64,000 nt of DNA from JAPLJM01 sp963708515 (GTDB taxonomy: Bacteria > Desulfobacterota > Syntrophia > Syntrophales > Fen-1087). The notes under the pieces are model-generated. The model was not told the DNA's origin. It saw nothing but the letters and a program-made list of their open reading frames with translations, and did no database searches. The stretch covers positions 1-64,000 of the forward strand of contig CAVPSX010000001.1 of NCBI GenBank assembly GCA_963708515.1. The letters run 5' to 3'. Below are positions 33,658 through 42,406 of this stretch, one piece after another; positions within the stretch are counted from its first letter, which is position 1, and the number at the start of each line of letters is the position of its first letter. The translations under genes were made by a program, and so were the position numbers.

Positions 33658-35650
33658 CCCCGAATTCCAGCATCAGCGCCGTCAGCTCCTTGATCTGGTC
33701 CCGCAGCGTTGCGGCTTTTTCAAAATCCAGCGCCTGGGCGGCCGCTTTCATCTCCTGTTTAAGCCGTCCGATCTGCGCCGACAGGTCCACTTCCGAGGCA
33801 TATGCCATTTTTCCCTCGGCGATCATGGGAATACTCACATAATCGGCTTCGTAAACCGAGCCCAGAATATTGTGAATGGCCTTTTTGATCGACTCGGGGG
33901 TGATCCCGTTTTCCCGGTTATACCGCTGCTGAATCGCCCGTCGGCGGCCGGTCTCGTCGAGGCAGGCCCGTATCGACCTCGTGATCGTATCGGCGTACAT
34001 GATGACCTGTCCGGCGATATGCCGCGCCGCGCGTCCGCTGGTCTGGATCAGGGAGCGTTCGGACCGCAGGAATCCCTCCTTGTCGGCATCCAGGATAGCG
34101 ACGAGAGACACTTCGGGAATATCAAGGCCTTCGCGCAAGAGGTTAATGCCCACGAGCACGTCGAACACGCCGAGCCGCAAATCCCGGATGATGCCGACCC
34201 GATCCAGCGTATGCACGTCGGAATGCAGATAACGCACTTTCACGCCGAGTTCTTCATAATAGGCCGTCAGGTTTTCCGCCATGCGCTTCGTCAATGTCGT
34301 CACGAGCACGCGCTCACTTTTTTCCGCACGGTTGCGGATTTCCGCGAGGAGATCATCCACCTGGCCCTGGGCCGGCTTCACGACAATCTCGGGATCCATG
34401 AGGCCCGTGGGCCGGATGATCTGCTCCACCGCGCGCCCTCCGGCCTTGTCCAGCTCATACCGGGCCGGCGTGGCGGAGATATAGAGCCGGGGTTGATCAA
34501 ACCGCTCGAATTCATCGAAGCGCAGCGGACGGTTGTCCAGCGCCGACGGCATCCGGAAACCATAATTCACGAGCGTCTCCTTGCGGGACCGGTCTCCCCG
34601 GTACATCCCGACGAGCTGGGGGATCATCGCATGGCTTTCATCGAGGACGATCAGGGCGTTCTGCGGCAGATATTCCAGCAGTGTCGGCGGCGGCTCCCCG
34701 GGCCTGCGTCCCGTCAGGTGACGGGAATAGTTTTCGATGCCCTGGCAGTAACCCATCTCCTCCATCATTTCAATATCGAAGCGCGTCCGCTGCTCGAGCC
34801 GCTGCGCCTCAAGCAGTTTGTTCTGCCCCCGCAGCTCGCCGAGCCGCTCTCCCAGTTCGGCCTGGATATCGGCAATGGCCCGCTTGAGATTATCCCGGGT
34901 GGTGACATAATGACTGCCGGGATAAACGGCAACCTTCGGCAGGGTCTGGAGTTTCCTGCCCCGTAAGGGGTCCACCACCGTAATCGACTCAACCTGGTCG
35001 CCGAAGAATTCCACGCGGATGGCGCGTTCCTCCTCATAGGGCGGAAAGATTTCCACGACATCCCCGCGGACCCGGAACGTTCCGCGGTGAAAATCGATGT
35101 CGTTGCGCTCGTACTGAATCTCGACGAGTCTTCGCAGCACTTCGTCGCGCGGAGCGTCCATGCCCTGCCGGAGCACCAACAGCATGCCCTGATAGGCTTC
35201 GGGCGAACCGAGACCGTAGATGCAGGAAACGCTGGCCACAATGATGACATCCGGCCGCTCCAGCAGCGAGTGTGTCGCGGAATGGCGCAGCTTGTCGATG
35301 TCCTCGTTGATGGCCGAGTCCTTTTCGATATAGGTGTCCGTACTCGGGATATAGGCCTCCGGCTGGTAATAGTCGTAGTAGCTCACAAAATATTCCACGG
35401 CGTTCTCGGGAAAAAGGGTCTTGAATTCACCGTAAAGCTGGGCCGCCAGGGTCTTATTATGGGCCATGACGAGCGTGGGCCGCTGGACAGCCTGAATCAC
35501 GTTGGCGATCGTGAAGGTCTTGCCGGAACCGGTCACTCCTAACAGAACCTGATGGCGGTCCCCCCGTTCCAGGCCCGCGATGATCTGTTCAATGGCCCGG
35601 GGCTGATCGCCTTTGGGCTCAAATTCCGTAACCATTTGAAATAGATTCAT
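33647..35650 (-). CDS. uvrB: Excinuclease ABC subunit B
   Basis: 667 residues. Walker A GVTGSGKTFTIANVIQ, beta-hairpin region YYDYYQPEAYIPSTDTYIEK, helicase motifs VLDESHAMIPQLVGMYRGD, LVTTLTKRMAENLTAYYEEL and GINLLREGLDIPEVSLVAIL, and the UvrC-binding C-terminal helix RLKQEMKAAAQALDFEKAA. Damage verification in nucleotide excision repair. It is first of the uvrB-uvrC pair, and uvrA is not here. No LexA box was recognised upstream. Confidence 0.97.
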   Translation of the reverse strand: MNLFQMVTEFEPKGDQPRAIEQIIAGLERGDRHQVLLGVTGSGKTFTIANVIQAVQRPTLVMAHNKTLAAQLYGEFKTLFPENAVEYFVSYYDYYQPEAYIPSTDTYIEKDSAINEDIDKLRHSATHSLLERPDVIIVASVSCIYGLGSPEAYQGMLLVLRQGMDAPRDEVLRRLVEIQYERNDIDFHRGTFRVRGDVVEIFPPYEEERAIRVEFFGDQVESITVVDPLRGRKLQTLPKVAVYPGSHYVTTRDNLKRAIADIQAELGERLGELRGQNKLLEAQRLEQRTRFDIEMMEEMGYCQGIENYSRHLTGRRPGEPPPTLLEYLPQNALIVLDESHAMIPQLVGMYRGDRSRKETLVNYGFRMPSALDNRPLRFDEFERFDQPRLYISATPARYELDKAGGRAVEQIIRPTGLMDPEIVVKPAQGQVDDLLAEIRNRAEKSERVLVTTLTKRMAENLTAYYEELGVKVRYLHSDVHTLDRVGIIRDLRLGVFDVLVGINLLREGLDIPEVSLVAILDADKEGFLRSERSLIQTSGRAARHIAGQVIMYADTITRSIRACLDETGRRRAIQQRYNRENGITPESIKKAIHNILGSVYEADYVSIPMIAEGKMAYASEVDLSAQIGRLKQEMKAAAQALDFEKAATLRDQIKELTALMLEFGGDG

Positions 35651-35817
35651 GGAATGAGACTAACCCGAATCTTCCGATCCCTGCAACAGAAAAAACAGAC
35701 CGATCCGCACGCGCCGGGAGAGGTATCGGGCCGCCAGGCCTGACTAATTTAACCTTGACAAAACGATGCGACTATGGTTTACAGGGCAGCTTATTAAATT
35801 GCACCGGGGATGGATAG

Positions 35818-35955
35818 ATGAAAAAGAACCTGACCGCATTCAGCAACACGAAGAGGAAGAGAACCCACGGCTTTCTTGTGCGCATGGCCACCAAGGGCGG
35901 CAGGCGCGTCCTGAGCCGCCGGCGGGCCAGAGGGCGAAAAAGGCTCACTGTTTAA
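35818..35955 (+). CDS. rpmH: Ribosomal protein bL34
   Basis: 45 residues: KRKRTHGFLVRMATKGGRRV then LSRRRARGRKRLTV, clearly L34. The N-terminus MKKNLTAFSNT differs from the nearly universal MKRT(Y/F)QPS; this may be real or may hide a pair of indels. It is first in the rpmH-rnpA-yidD-yidC-jag-mnmE block. A TTGACA at 35755 may be the -35 of its promoter, but no good -10 is paired with it. Confidence 0.93.
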   Translation: MKKNLTAFSNTKRKRTHGFLVRMATKGGRRVLSRRRARGRKRLTV

Positions 35956-35960
35956 AAAAC

Positions 35961-36006
35961 AAGGCAGGGGGTCCGGAAGACAGGGTCCTGTCCGCCGGCC
36001 TTTTGC
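35961..36006 (+). terminator. Possible attenuator between rpmH and rnpA
   Basis: AAGGC pairs with GCCTT around an inner GACAGG-GT-CCTGTC hairpin, followed by TTTTGCTTTTG. It could lower rnpA relative to rpmH expression. Confidence 0.4.
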
Positions 36007-36022
36007 TTTTGTTTCATGACGC

Positions 36023-36388
36023 ATGCAAAGACAGACATTCGGCAAAGATGAGCGGATTCGGAAAAAAAGGGATTATCTGACCGTCTATCAGCACGGGGTG
36101 CGCGGCCATTCAAATCATTTCACCGTCATTGCGCACAGGAATCCATCAGGAAAGAGGCGGTTAGGCATCACGGTCGGCAAAAAGGTTGGGAACGCCGTTA
36201 AAAGAAACAGACTCAAAAGGTTATTGCGAGAGTTTTTCAGGTTGCATAAGGAGCAGTTCCCCCCCGCGCGGGATATTGTCATCATGGCCAGATGGGCCAA
36301 GGGGGCCAGGGGGGGCATGCCTGTTTTGAGTCATCGGGATCTACGCCTGGAACTGCAAGGTCTTCTGCAAAACATTGCTCATGATTAA
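36023..36388 (+). CDS. rnpA: Ribonuclease P protein component
   Basis: 121 residues. FGKDERIRKKRDYLTVYQHG, then RRLGITVGKKVGNAVKRNRL and KRLLREFFRLHK contain the RNR-type basic motif that binds pre-tRNA leader and RNase P RNA. The extra C-terminal tail is Gly/Ala-rich. It overlaps yidD by eight bases. Confidence 0.95.
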   Translation: MQRQTFGKDERIRKKRDYLTVYQHGVRGHSNHFTVIAHRNPSGKRRLGITVGKKVGNAVKRNRLKRLLREFFRLHKEQFPPARDIVIMARWAKGARGGMPVLSHRDLRLELQGLLQNIAHD

Positions 36389-36617
36389 AGGCCTATGCAT
36401 TAATATTCTGGAAAAAGGCCTGGTCGGTCTGATCAGGCTTTACCAGATCGGTTTATCCCCTTTTTTCAATCCATGCTGCCGTTTTTTCCCGACCTGCTCC
36501 GACTATGCGATCATGGCCATCAGGCGCCACGGTCCCTTCCGGGGGCTGCTCATGGCAGGCATGCGCCTGCTCCGCTGCCACCCCCTGCATCCCGGCGGGT
36601 ATGACCCTGTGAGATGA
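36381..36617 (+). CDS. yidD: Membrane protein insertion efficiency factor YidD
   Basis: 78 residues from the ATG at 36381 (an upstream TTG would add two residues). LVGLIRLYQIGLSPFFNPCC, CRFFPTCSDYAIMAIRRHGP and LLRCHPLHPGGYDPVR are the invariant Cys- and Pro-rich YidD features. It is an amphipathic inner-membrane-associated protein assisting YidC. It overlaps rnpA and precedes yidC by 27 bases. Confidence 0.96.
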   Translation: MIKGLCINILEKGLVGLIRLYQIGLSPFFNPCCRFFPTCSDYAIMAIRRHGPFRGLLMAGMRLLRCHPLHPGGYDPVR

Positions 36618-36644
36618 ATTAAATCAATAACTCTGGAGGTCTAA

Positions 36645-38309
36645 ATGGACAAAAAGGCCCTTATTGCCATTGTTCTGTCGGTTCTGGTGGTTTTTATCTA
36701 CCAGACATATTTTGCACCACCGCCGCCGCCCAAGCAGCCGGATACGACAATCAAGGAAACTCCTGCGGCGCCGGCTGCCAGGCAGGCCATAGCGCCCGCA
36801 CCGGGAGAGAAAGCATCGGCCCCGGCCAAAGCCAAACCGGCCGCTGTGCGGGTAGCCATCCCGGAAAAAGAGATCGCCGTTGATACAAAGCTCTATAAGG
36901 CCGTTTTCACGACGAAAGGCGGGACGCTTAAATCGTTCAAATTAAAAGACTACCGCAAAACACTGGCCAAAGATGCGGAATTGGTCGAACTGATCCGGAT
37001 CAAACCGGACATGCCCGGGCCGCTCGGCCTGACCTTTTCTGAATCCGACATCATCATCCCTGCCGATGGGATGTATGAAGCGGAGGCCACGGCCCTGGAC
37101 CTGATCAAGACGCCGGAGCGGAACCGTTTGACGCTTTCCCAGACCTATCCCGATCAGATAAAAGTGGAAAAGATTTATACGTTTAATCCATCCGGGTATA
37201 ACCTTGACCTGGAGGTCCGGGTTTACAATCTTTCCGGCGCCCCCATCAACCAGAACGCCCTGTTGAGCTGGCACGAGTATGTGGATCCCAAGACCAAGAC
37301 AGACAGCTACACCCACGAAGGCCCCGTGATCCTTGTCGCAAAAAGCGTCGAACGCGAAGATGTCAAGAAAATCACCAAGGAAAAAATCTTCGGGCCGGAC
37401 GTGTCCTGGGGCGGATTCGAAACCAAGTACTTCATCGCCGCGATGATCCCCCAGAATCCCTCGCTGACCAGCCTTGTTGTGTCTCAGGACAGCCGGTATA
37501 TGGTTTCCACGAGCCTGAAGGGCCCGAAGCATCTGATCCCCACCGGGCAGGCCGGGTCGTTCAGTTACACGCTTTTCCTCGGTCCGAAGGATCACAGCAT
37601 CCTCAAGTCCCTGGGCGTCGGCCTGGAAAATGCGATCGATTTCGGCTCCTGGATGAAGTGGCTGGCCATGCCGATGCTTGTTATCCTCAAATATATCAAT
37701 AACTTCGTAAATAATTACGGCATCACGATCATCATCCTGACGATCCTGATAAAAATCGCCTTCTGGCCCCTGGGAAACAAGAGCTACAAATCCATGAAAG
37801 AAATGCAGAAACTGCAACCCCAGATGACGGCCCTTCGTGAAAAGTACCAGGGCGACAAGCAGAAAATCGGTCAGGAGACTATGGCCCTGTACAAGGCCCA
37901 CAAGGTGAATCCTCTGGGGGGATGTCTTCCCATGGTGGTTCAGATCCCCGTCTTTTTCGGTCTCTACAATACCCTGATGTACGCCATCGAACTCCGCCAT
38001 GCTCCATTATTCTTATGGATACAAGATCTGTCAGCACCTGATACGCTCTTCGGACACATACCATCATTGATTCCTATAATCGGAGGCTTTGCCCTGGGTC
38101 CATTACCTATAATCATGGGGGCCACCATGTTCATCCAGCAGAAAATGAGTCCGCCGGCCGGCGATCCCATGCAGCAGAAAATCATGCTCATCATGCCGGT
38201 GGTGTTCACATTTCTCTTTCTGGATTTTCCCTCGGGACTGGTCATCTACTGGCTGTTCAACAACATTCTGAGCATCGGCCAGCAATACTACATCATGAAG
38301 AAAAAGTGA
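36645..38309 (+). CDS. yidC: Membrane protein insertase YidC
   Basis: 554 residues, Gram-negative type: N-terminal helix KKALIAIVLSVLVVFIYQTY, Pro/Ala-rich linker, periplasmic beta-supersandwich (VFTTKGGTLKSFKLKDYRKT) and the conserved C-terminal five-helix insertase (YGITIIILTILIKIAFWPLG, VNPLGGCLPMVVQIPVFFGL, FLDFPSGLVIYWLFNNILSI). The large periplasmic domain indicates an outer-membrane bacterium for this segment. SD GGAGG is 8 bases upstream. Confidence 0.97.
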   Translation: MDKKALIAIVLSVLVVFIYQTYFAPPPPPKQPDTTIKETPAAPAARQAIAPAPGEKASAPAKAKPAAVRVAIPEKEIAVDTKLYKAVFTTKGGTLKSFKLKDYRKTLAKDAELVELIRIKPDMPGPLGLTFSESDIIIPADGMYEAEATALDLIKTPERNRLTLSQTYPDQIKVEKIYTFNPSGYNLDLEVRVYNLSGAPINQNALLSWHEYVDPKTKTDSYTHEGPVILVAKSVEREDVKKITKEKIFGPDVSWGGFETKYFIAAMIPQNPSLTSLVVSQDSRYMVSTSLKGPKHLIPTGQAGSFSYTLFLGPKDHSILKSLGVGLENAIDFGSWMKWLAMPMLVILKYINNFVNNYGITIIILTILIKIAFWPLGNKSYKSMKEMQKLQPQMTALREKYQGDKQKIGQETMALYKAHKVNPLGGCLPMVVQIPVFFGLYNTLMYAIELRHAPLFLWIQDLSAPDTLFGHIPSLIPIIGGFALGPLPIIMGATMFIQQKMSPPAGDPMQQKIMLIMPVVFTFLFLDFPSGLVIYWLFNNILSIGQQYYIMKKK

Positions 38310-38326
38310 TTTAAGGAGAGGTCAAG

Positions 38327-39064
38327 ATGGAAACTCTCGAAATTGAAGGTAAATCCATAGATGAAGCCATTGAAAAAGCCTGTCGCGACTTCGGCGTGTC
38401 GCGGGAGAAACTGAACATCGAGATCATTTCGGAGGGAGCGACCGGTTTCCTGGGGCTCATGGGCGGCAGAAGGGCTAAAATCAAGGCCGGCCTGCTATCC
38501 ATCGATGCGACCCTGAACATGCCGCTGACAGCGTTGCACCCGGAAACAGAAAAAACACCGGAAACGGGCATCGCCGCGGCTGCATTTGACAAACCGCCGG
38601 TATCAGACGACAAAGTCGGCGAAAGGGCCAAAGCGGTGCTGGAAGGAATTTTGGTTCGCATGGGCATTGCGGCGCCGGTCAGCGTCGAGGAAACGGAAGA
38701 ATCAATTCTGTTGAACATCAAGGGTGACGGCGGCGGCCTGATCATCGGACGGCGAGGACAGAACCTCGATGCGATCCAATACATTGTCAATAAGGCCGCA
38801 AACCGCTCCAGAGACGGACGAAAGATAATCATCATCGACACCGAAGCCTATCGCAAAAGACGCGAAGAATCCCTGGTCACCTTGGCGGAAAAGCTGGGCG
38901 AAAAGGTCAAGAAAACGAAAAAGGCCGTCACGGTCAGTCACATGAATCCCCATGACCGCCGCATCATTCACGTGGCGCTGCAGAACGACGCGTCGCTGAC
39001 CACCAAAAGCCGGGGCGAGGGTGAATACCGGAAGATCGTAATCATTCCGGCGAAAAAGAATTAA
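38327..39064 (+). CDS. jag: Jag/KhpB RNA-binding protein
   Basis: 245 residues: Jag-N domain (LEIEGKSIDEAIEKACRDFG, EIISEGATGFLGLMGGRRAK), acidic linker, KH domain (GDGGGLIIGRRGQNLDAIQY with the GxxG loop as GRRG) and R3H domain (MNPHDRRIIHVALQND). It binds RNA, possibly with KhpA; in other bacteria it affects cell division and sRNA biology. It starts 17 bases after yidC with an AAGGAG SD. Confidence 0.94.
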   Translation: METLEIEGKSIDEAIEKACRDFGVSREKLNIEIISEGATGFLGLMGGRRAKIKAGLLSIDATLNMPLTALHPETEKTPETGIAAAAFDKPPVSDDKVGERAKAVLEGILVRMGIAAPVSVEETEESILLNIKGDGGGLIIGRRGQNLDAIQYIVNKAANRSRDGRKIIIIDTEAYRKRREESLVTLAEKLGEKVKKTKKAVTVSHMNPHDRRIIHVALQNDASLTTKSRGEGEYRKIVIIPAKKN

Positions 39065-39068
39065 AAAA

Positions 39069-40448
39069 ATGCCTTTGGACGACACCATCGCCGCCATTGC
39101 CACCCCTCCCGGCGTCGGCGGCATCGGGATTATCCGGGTCAGCGGCCCGCTCTCGGAGGCAATCGCCCGCCTCCTCCATCGATCCCCGAAGGGCGCCCTT
39201 CCGCTGAAGTCCCATCAGCTTTACCACGGCCAGATCATTTCGCCTTCCACGGGCGCCATCCTCGATGAAGCGCTGATCACGCTCATGCGGGGACCCCGCT
39301 CCTACACCGGCGAGGACCTGCTGGAGATCCAGGGTCACGGCAGTCCGCTGATTCTGGAAGCCGTGCTGACCGAAGTCATCCGGGCCGGCGCAAGGCCGGC
39401 CTCACCGGGCGAATTCACGCGGCGGGCCTTTCTGAACAACCGCATCGACCTGACGCAAGCCGAGGCACTCATGGGCCTGATGACGGCCGGAACCTCCCGA
39501 AGCCTGGACATCGCCCACGCCCAGTTGCAGGGCGCCCTGAGCCGCCGGATTGAAGCCTTCCGCCAGACCCTCATTGCAATCCTGGCAACGCTGGAGGTCG
39601 CCATCGACTTTTCCGAAGAAGACGGCGGGCACGCTCCGCTCGACGGCGCGGCGGCAAAGATCCGGGATGTTTCCGACGAGATCAAGGAGCTGCTGTCCAC
39701 CTGCCAGGAGGGCGCGTTGATCCGGAAAGGCGCCAGCGCCGTGATCATCGGCCGCCCGAACGTCGGTAAATCAAGCCTTCTCAACCGGTTGCTCGGGGAA
39801 AACAGGGCCATCGTGACGGCGATTCCAGGCACCACGCGCGACTTCATTGAAGAGTCCATCGATATCCACGGCATCGCAGTCAGGCTGACCGACACCGCCG
39901 GGCTCAGAAATCCCGACAACATCATTGAAGAAGAGGGAATGGAGCGGGTCTGGGAACGGTTATCCGCAGCGGATCTGGTCATTCTGGTATTTGACGGCAA
40001 CGCCGCCTTGACCGGGGAAGACCATGACATTCTGGAAAAAACAAAATCTCTCAATATCATCCCTGTCATCAACAAGTCGGATCTGGAACATCTCCTGAAC
40101 GACCGGGAATTGCAGGCACGGCTGCCCGATGCGGAACCGCTGCGGATCTCGGCAAAAACGGGTTTCGGCATCCCGCTTCTGAAGGAGCATATTTACCGGC
40201 GACTGACGGGCGAACAGGCGGAGCACTCTGCTGCAATCGTGATCACGCAGATCCGCCACAAAACAGCCCTGGAAAAAACAATCGGCCACCTGCAGCAGGC
40301 CCAGGCGAGCCTGGACGGCGCCATGTCCTTTGAATTTATCGCCTTTGACCTGCGGGAAGCCCTGGACAGTCTCGGGGAAATTGTGGGCGTGACAACGTCT
40401 GAGGATGTCCTGGACCGCATCTTCTCAACCTTCTGCATCGGCAAGTAG
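39069..40448 (+). CDS. mnmE: tRNA modification GTPase MnmE
   Basis: With MnmG makes cmnm5U34 in tRNA. 459 residues: N-terminal folate-binding domain (DTIAAIATPPGVGGIGIIRV), G domain with GRPNVGKSSLLNRLLGENRA, DTAGLRNPDNIIEEEGMERV and NKSD, and the invariant C-terminal CIGK (the Cys of the active tail). It ends the rpmH block. mnmG is not in the window. Confidence 0.97.
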   Translation: MPLDDTIAAIATPPGVGGIGIIRVSGPLSEAIARLLHRSPKGALPLKSHQLYHGQIISPSTGAILDEALITLMRGPRSYTGEDLLEIQGHGSPLILEAVLTEVIRAGARPASPGEFTRRAFLNNRIDLTQAEALMGLMTAGTSRSLDIAHAQLQGALSRRIEAFRQTLIAILATLEVAIDFSEEDGGHAPLDGAAAKIRDVSDEIKELLSTCQEGALIRKGASAVIIGRPNVGKSSLLNRLLGENRAIVTAIPGTTRDFIEESIDIHGIAVRLTDTAGLRNPDNIIEEEGMERVWERLSAADLVILVFDGNAALTGEDHDILEKTKSLNIIPVINKSDLEHLLNDRELQARLPDAEPLRISAKTGFGIPLLKEHIYRRLTGEQAEHSAAIVITQIRHKTALEKTIGHLQQAQASLDGAMSFEFIAFDLREALDSLGEIVGVTTSEDVLDRIFSTFCIGK

Positions 40449-40459
40449 GACGGCTTCGT

Positions 40460-40783
40460 ATGACTGAACACATCCACCAGCCGCCCGGAACGGAAGTCCA
40501 GTCTATCGGCGGCCATTACACGATTACCGAAGAGGGCCGCATGGATTACCGGGACAGGACGCTGCTTTATGTGGTGGGCGTTGCCGTTATCGACCGTTCG
40601 TGCTGCGGAGCTGGCGGATGCCGGTTTATTCATGTTCCCGGCTATATCACGGCCTGGAAGCATCATACCGGACCCGATGGTCTGGCCGTCAGCGCCGTGG
40701 AACCCGTCGCCGACCGGAAAGCAATCAAAGCGCTTCTGGACCTGCAATTCCCCCACTCCCAAGTTTTTTTTGGGGAAGCATGA
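40460..40783 (+). CDS. Small conserved hypothetical protein following mnmE
   Basis: 107 residues, 11 bases after mnmE. DRTLLYVVGVAVIDRSCCGA then GGCRFIHVPGYITAWKHHTG has a CCGxGGC cluster that could hold a metal or disulfide, then VSAVEPVADRKAIKALLDLQ. No named domain recognised. Position and spacing suggest co-transcription with mnmE. Confidence 0.65.
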   Translation: MTEHIHQPPGTEVQSIGGHYTITEEGRMDYRDRTLLYVVGVAVIDRSCCGAGGCRFIHVPGYITAWKHHTGPDGLAVSAVEPVADRKAIKALLDLQFPHSQVFFGEA

Positions 40784-40846
40784 TCGTCCCACGGGGCGAA
40801 CAATTATATTTACATCTCACACTCATTTGATTATATTGGCCCGGAA

Positions 40847-40954
40847 ATGCGAAAGGTCGGAGGCGCCGTCATCACGATGAAAATTGGCGGCACACGGACG
40901 TCCGAGGCGGTCAAAAACCGGCAGAAACTCAAGGAACAACTGAAGAATCAATAA
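40847..40954 (+). CDS. Possible 35-residue basic peptide or gene remnant
   Basis: ATG at 40847 opens MRKVGGAVITMKIGGTRTSE followed by AVKNRQKLKEQLKNQ and a TAA. The same frame is open upstream to about 40,785 (NNYIYISHSFDYIGPE) without a start codon, so this may be the 3' remnant of a longer gene. No SD. Not recognised. Confidence 0.3.
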   Translation: MRKVGGAVITMKIGGTRTSEAVKNRQKLKEQLKNQ

Positions 40955-40977
40955 TTCAAGAGCTTTGCATAACCGCA

Positions 40978-41003
40978 GATAAATGGTTCGGAAGCGGCGA
41001 ATC
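40978..41003 (+). repeat. Dispersed 24-base element, copy 4 (diverged)
   Basis: ATAAATGGTTCGGAAGCGGC then GAATC, two or three differences from the others, with AGCTTTGCATAACC directly upstream. It lies about 50 bases ahead of the GMP-synthase-like gene. Confidence 0.7.
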
Positions 41004-41059
41004 CTTTTTCCAAGGTCTCAAATCTTCATTGCAGAAGGGAGAAGCAGGGGATGGTGAAA

Positions 41060-42019
41060 ATGAAGGAAATCAGAGTCAAAGATCTGGACACGGCTTTATT
41101 TATTAAGGAAAAAGTCAGGGAATTGCGCAGCAAGGTCGGAAAAGGCCTGGCCATCAACGCCCTTTCGGGCGGCGTGGACTCGTCCGTCGTCACGGCCCTT
41201 GGATTCAAGGCCATCGGAGAGCGTTTAGTCACCTATTTCATTGATAACGGCCTCATGCGGCAGGGCGAACCACAGCGCGTCGTCGCCCTTTTTCGCGAAA
41301 TCGGCATTCCGGTGGTTATCATCCCCGCGCAAAAGGCGTTCTTTGCCGCCCTCAAAGGCATCACCGATCCGGAAGAGAAACGCGAAGCCATCACGCAGAC
41401 CTTCTACCGGGACGTGTTCCGGAAGCTGGTCCTCGACAGCGGCGCCAAGCATCTGCTGCAGGGCACGATCCTAACCGACGTGGACGAAACCGTGGCCGGC
41501 ATCAAGCGTCAGCACAATGTCTTTGAACAGCTGGGCATCGATCCCGTCAAGGCGTTCGGATACAAGATTCTGGAACCGCTCATTGAACTGCGCAAGGACG
41601 GCGTCAGAAAAGTGGGGCAGGCCCTCGGGTTGCCGGAGGCCGTATTTATGAGAATCCCCTTCCCCGGTCCCGCACTTTCTGCGCGCGTCATCGGCGACGT
41701 GACACCCGAGAAGATCAGGATCGTCCGAAAGGCGACGGCCATCACCGAAAAAGCGCTCGGCGGTTCGGGCGCCTTTCAGTATCTGGCGATTCTACATGAC
41801 GATCGCGTAACGGGCATGAAGGACGGCAAGCGGGTCTTCGGAAACCAGATTGAAATCCGCTGCTGGGAAAGCTTGGATGCGCGCGTCGCCCGGCCGACCC
41901 GCCTGCCTTACGAAACGCTGGAAAAAATCGCAAGGCAGATCGTGGACGCAATTCCCGGGGTCGTCAGCGTGACCTATAACATCACCCCCAAGCCGCCCTC
42001 CACCATCGAAGCGGTATAG
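41060..42019 (+). CDS. GMP synthase ATP-pyrophosphatase subunit (no glutaminase domain)
   Basis: 319 residues. The PP-loop is AINALSGGVDSSVVTALGFK near residue 35. HLLQGTILTDVDETVAGIKR, RKVGQALGLPEAVFMRIPFP, FPGPALSARVIGDVTPEKIR and the C-terminal YNITPKPPSTIEAV follow the GuaA ATPPase and dimerisation domains. The N-terminal class I glutaminase half of typical bacterial GuaA is missing, so it would need a separate amidotransferase (archaeal-style) or use free ammonia, or it may be a paralogue with another substrate. The ATG at 41051 abuts the AGGGG SD, so 41060 is preferred. Confidence 0.85.
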   Translation: MKEIRVKDLDTALFIKEKVRELRSKVGKGLAINALSGGVDSSVVTALGFKAIGERLVTYFIDNGLMRQGEPQRVVALFREIGIPVVIIPAQKAFFAALKGITDPEEKREAITQTFYRDVFRKLVLDSGAKHLLQGTILTDVDETVAGIKRQHNVFEQLGIDPVKAFGYKILEPLIELRKDGVRKVGQALGLPEAVFMRIPFPGPALSARVIGDVTPEKIRIVRKATAITEKALGGSGAFQYLAILHDDRVTGMKDGKRVFGNQIEIRCWESLDARVARPTRLPYETLEKIARQIVDAIPGVVSVTYNITPKPPSTIEAV

Positions 42020-42037
42020 GGCGCCGGGAGGGGGCAT

Positions 42038-42247
42038 GTGAGAGTTCCTGCGAAAACATCTCCCTGTGTGGGAATATGCAGAACAGAAGGAGGCATCTGC
42101 GTTGGCTGCCTCCGAACTTTAGAAGAGATAGCCGCATGGAGAGGTATGGATACGGAAAGTAGATTGAAAATCATGAAGGACCTTCCATCTCGAAAAAAGA
42201 CAAGCTCTTGTCCTTCTTGTCGGAATCCTGCCGAAACTTGTCAATGA
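42038..42247 (+). CDS. DUF1289 protein
   Basis: 69 residues from a GTG with GGGAGGGGG upstream. SPCVGICRTEGGICVGCLRT then LEEIAAWRGMDTESRLKIMK is the DUF1289 pattern of four Cys (CxxxC...CxxC) and a Trp, probably a small zinc- or Fe-S-binding protein. A second CxxC follows near the C-terminus (SCPSCRNPAETC). It starts 18 bases after the GuaA-like gene and is probably in its operon. Confidence 0.82.
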   Translation: MRVPAKTSPCVGICRTEGGICVGCLRTLEEIAAWRGMDTESRLKIMKDLPSRKKTSSCPSCRNPAETCQ

Positions 42248-42406
42248 ACAAGCCATAATGATCAATGTATTGTGGCTTCTCCATTCGAGATAGTGCAGGT
42301 TTAAATCATTTGCACTGACAAATCCGGACTTTGGCTTATTTTTGCTCCGGCAATCAATCAAGTCCATTTATGCGACATAAATATACTTGGACGTTTTTTA
42401 ATTTTG

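Noticed and set aside
35651..35817. Chromosome replication origin upstream of rpmH
   Set aside because: The rpmH-rnpA-yidC block often flanks oriC, but no DnaA-box cluster (TTATNCACA) or dnaA/dnaN gene is visible; uvrB occupies the upstream side.
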